Assembly (NCBI RefSeq): GCF_963677065.1
Contig: NZ_OY781872.1
Location: 987,419 to 1,051,418 of the forward strand
DNA from: an uncultured Methanoregula sp.
GTDB lineage: Archaea > Halobacteriota > Methanomicrobia > Methanomicrobiales > Methanospirillaceae
DNA: 64,000 nt
Reading direction: 5' to 3'
The position numbers and the translations under genes were made by a program. This document shows positions 63,439 through 64,000 of this stretch, piece by piece. Below the pieces are notes generated by a model. The model did not search any database, was not told the DNA's origin, and saw only the letters and a program-made list of their open reading frames with translations. How positions within the stretch are numbered: position 1 is the first letter of the stretch; every line of letters starts with the position of its first letter.

Positions 63439-64000
63439 TGCAGAACCTTGCGGAGATCCCCGATATTGGCAAGTACTCCTTTGGCATCGATATTGTACGC
63501 ATGGAAAAGCGAGGCAACCGAGATATAATCGGTAATTTCCTGCTGTCTCATTGCGCTCAGGACCGACTTACGGAGGCTGACTTCGGATTCAAGCTGATCC
63601 TTGGTCCAGCCCCGCCTCTCGGCAATGTCCGAGTAGATCTGCGAGCGTCCCGTGTAGGTGAAGATATCCTTGACCGGGTCATACAGGAAGACGTTGTTGA
63701 CCTGGAGGTTTCCAGTGGAAGGATCGATACCGGTGATCTCGACGATCTCCTGGACCCTGCGGACTCGTTCGACCCCACGGAAGATCAATGCCTGGACGCT
63801 GATGATATTTAACGCCTGCATCATGTTCCTCGGTACATTCAGAGGCTCGCTCTCCAGACGGTGAATCGCTGCATCGACGGTTCCCGCATGCATGGTTGAA
63901 AAGGTGGTGTGACCGGTGTTCATTGCCTGGAAGAGCGTCTGGGCCTCAGGGCCACGGACTTCGCCGACGATGATATACTCAGGCCGCTGACGCATTGCGG
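63435..64000 (-). CDS. Type II/IV secretion ATPase (FlaI/TadA-like), C-terminal part (cut by window edge)
   Basis: Only the last ~188 residues are visible. RPEYIIVGEVRGPEAQTLFQAM is the Walker B/Asp-box region, and TGHTTFSTMHAGTVDAAIHRLE is the His box of GspE/FlaI/PilT-type ATPases. A C-terminal helical part follows. This motor powers assembly of pilin-like subunits by the FlaJ-like protein encoded directly after it. The N-terminus lies beyond base 64000. Confidence 0.93.
   Translation of the reverse strand, partial: AMRQRPEYIIVGEVRGPEAQTLFQAMNTGHTTFSTMHAGTVDAAIHRLESEPLNVPRNMMQALNIISVQALIFRGVERVRRVQEIVEITGIDPSTGNLQVNNVFLYDPVKDIFTYTGRSQIYSDIAERRGWTKDQLESEVSLRKSVLSAMRQQEITDYISVASLFHAYNIDAKGVLANIGDLRKVLQ

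Overview
The window is chromosomal DNA from a methanogenic euryarchaeon. The closest fit by gene content is the Methanomicrobiales (Methanoregula-like), which is an inference. Archaeal markers are TFB, aIF5B, eS6, eS8, SRP19, Gar1, Rio2, a complete A1AO ATP synthase operon and cupin-type phosphoglucose isomerase. Methanogen markers are HypB (hydrogenase nickel insertion), an RFAP synthase for methanopterin and an NrpR-type regulatory protein. Many secreted proteins carry PKD, PEGA, COG1361-like or PepSY-like domains and lipoprotein signals, as is common in this order. The sequence is GC-rich and gene-dense, with mostly short gaps, many ATGA/GTGA start-stop overlaps and GGAG/GGTGA ribosome sites.

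Layout. 0-5.5 kb: end of an acyl-CoA synthetase, a KaiC-like protein, then a large secreted PKD protein with a caspase-like dyad and a partner lipoprotein. 6-19 kb: C39-like peptidase, AN1 zinc finger, orphan MazF/PemK toxin, a chorismate-lyase-like/RFAP synthase fusion, an ABC exporter whose first permease ends in a PrsW-like intramembrane protease, SemiSWEET, and a methyltransferase/flavodoxin-fold pair behind twin TTGTACAA palindromes. 19-29 kb: information processing (tRNA-His, infB, rps6e, rps8e, srp19, gar1, tfb), hypB and two tRNA-Ala genes, the second with a duplicated 3' tail. 29-44 kb: thiL, a DUF460 protein, rio2, a broken PP-loop tRNA-thiolase-like gene, a K+ channel, nadE, cupin PGI, an NrpRII-like protein, a lipoamide-dehydrogenase-like flavoprotein and class II lysS.

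44-51 kb: NlpC/P60-like lipoprotein, methyltransferase, a gene-free repeat array (45.4-46.07 kb), a 14-TM MFS exporter, HEAT, VIT1/CCC1, RlmH and RHH proteins. 51-60.7 kb: the atpHIKECFABD operon on the minus strand, followed closely by pgk. 60.7-64 kb: a type IV pilus/archaellum-like motor pair (ATPase and FlaJ-like membrane protein), followed by a tiny zinc ribbon and an unknown protein that are translationally coupled.

The most unusual element is the repeat array. Seventeen copies (the last partial) of a 25-bp unit, each with a 16-bp imperfect inverted repeat, are grouped in blocks of three and four. The blocks are nested in a higher-order repeat of about 280 bp that also carries a GATC-rich palindrome. 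The array lies between two convergent genes, so it is not a promoter, and its units abut without unique spacers, so it is not a CRISPR.
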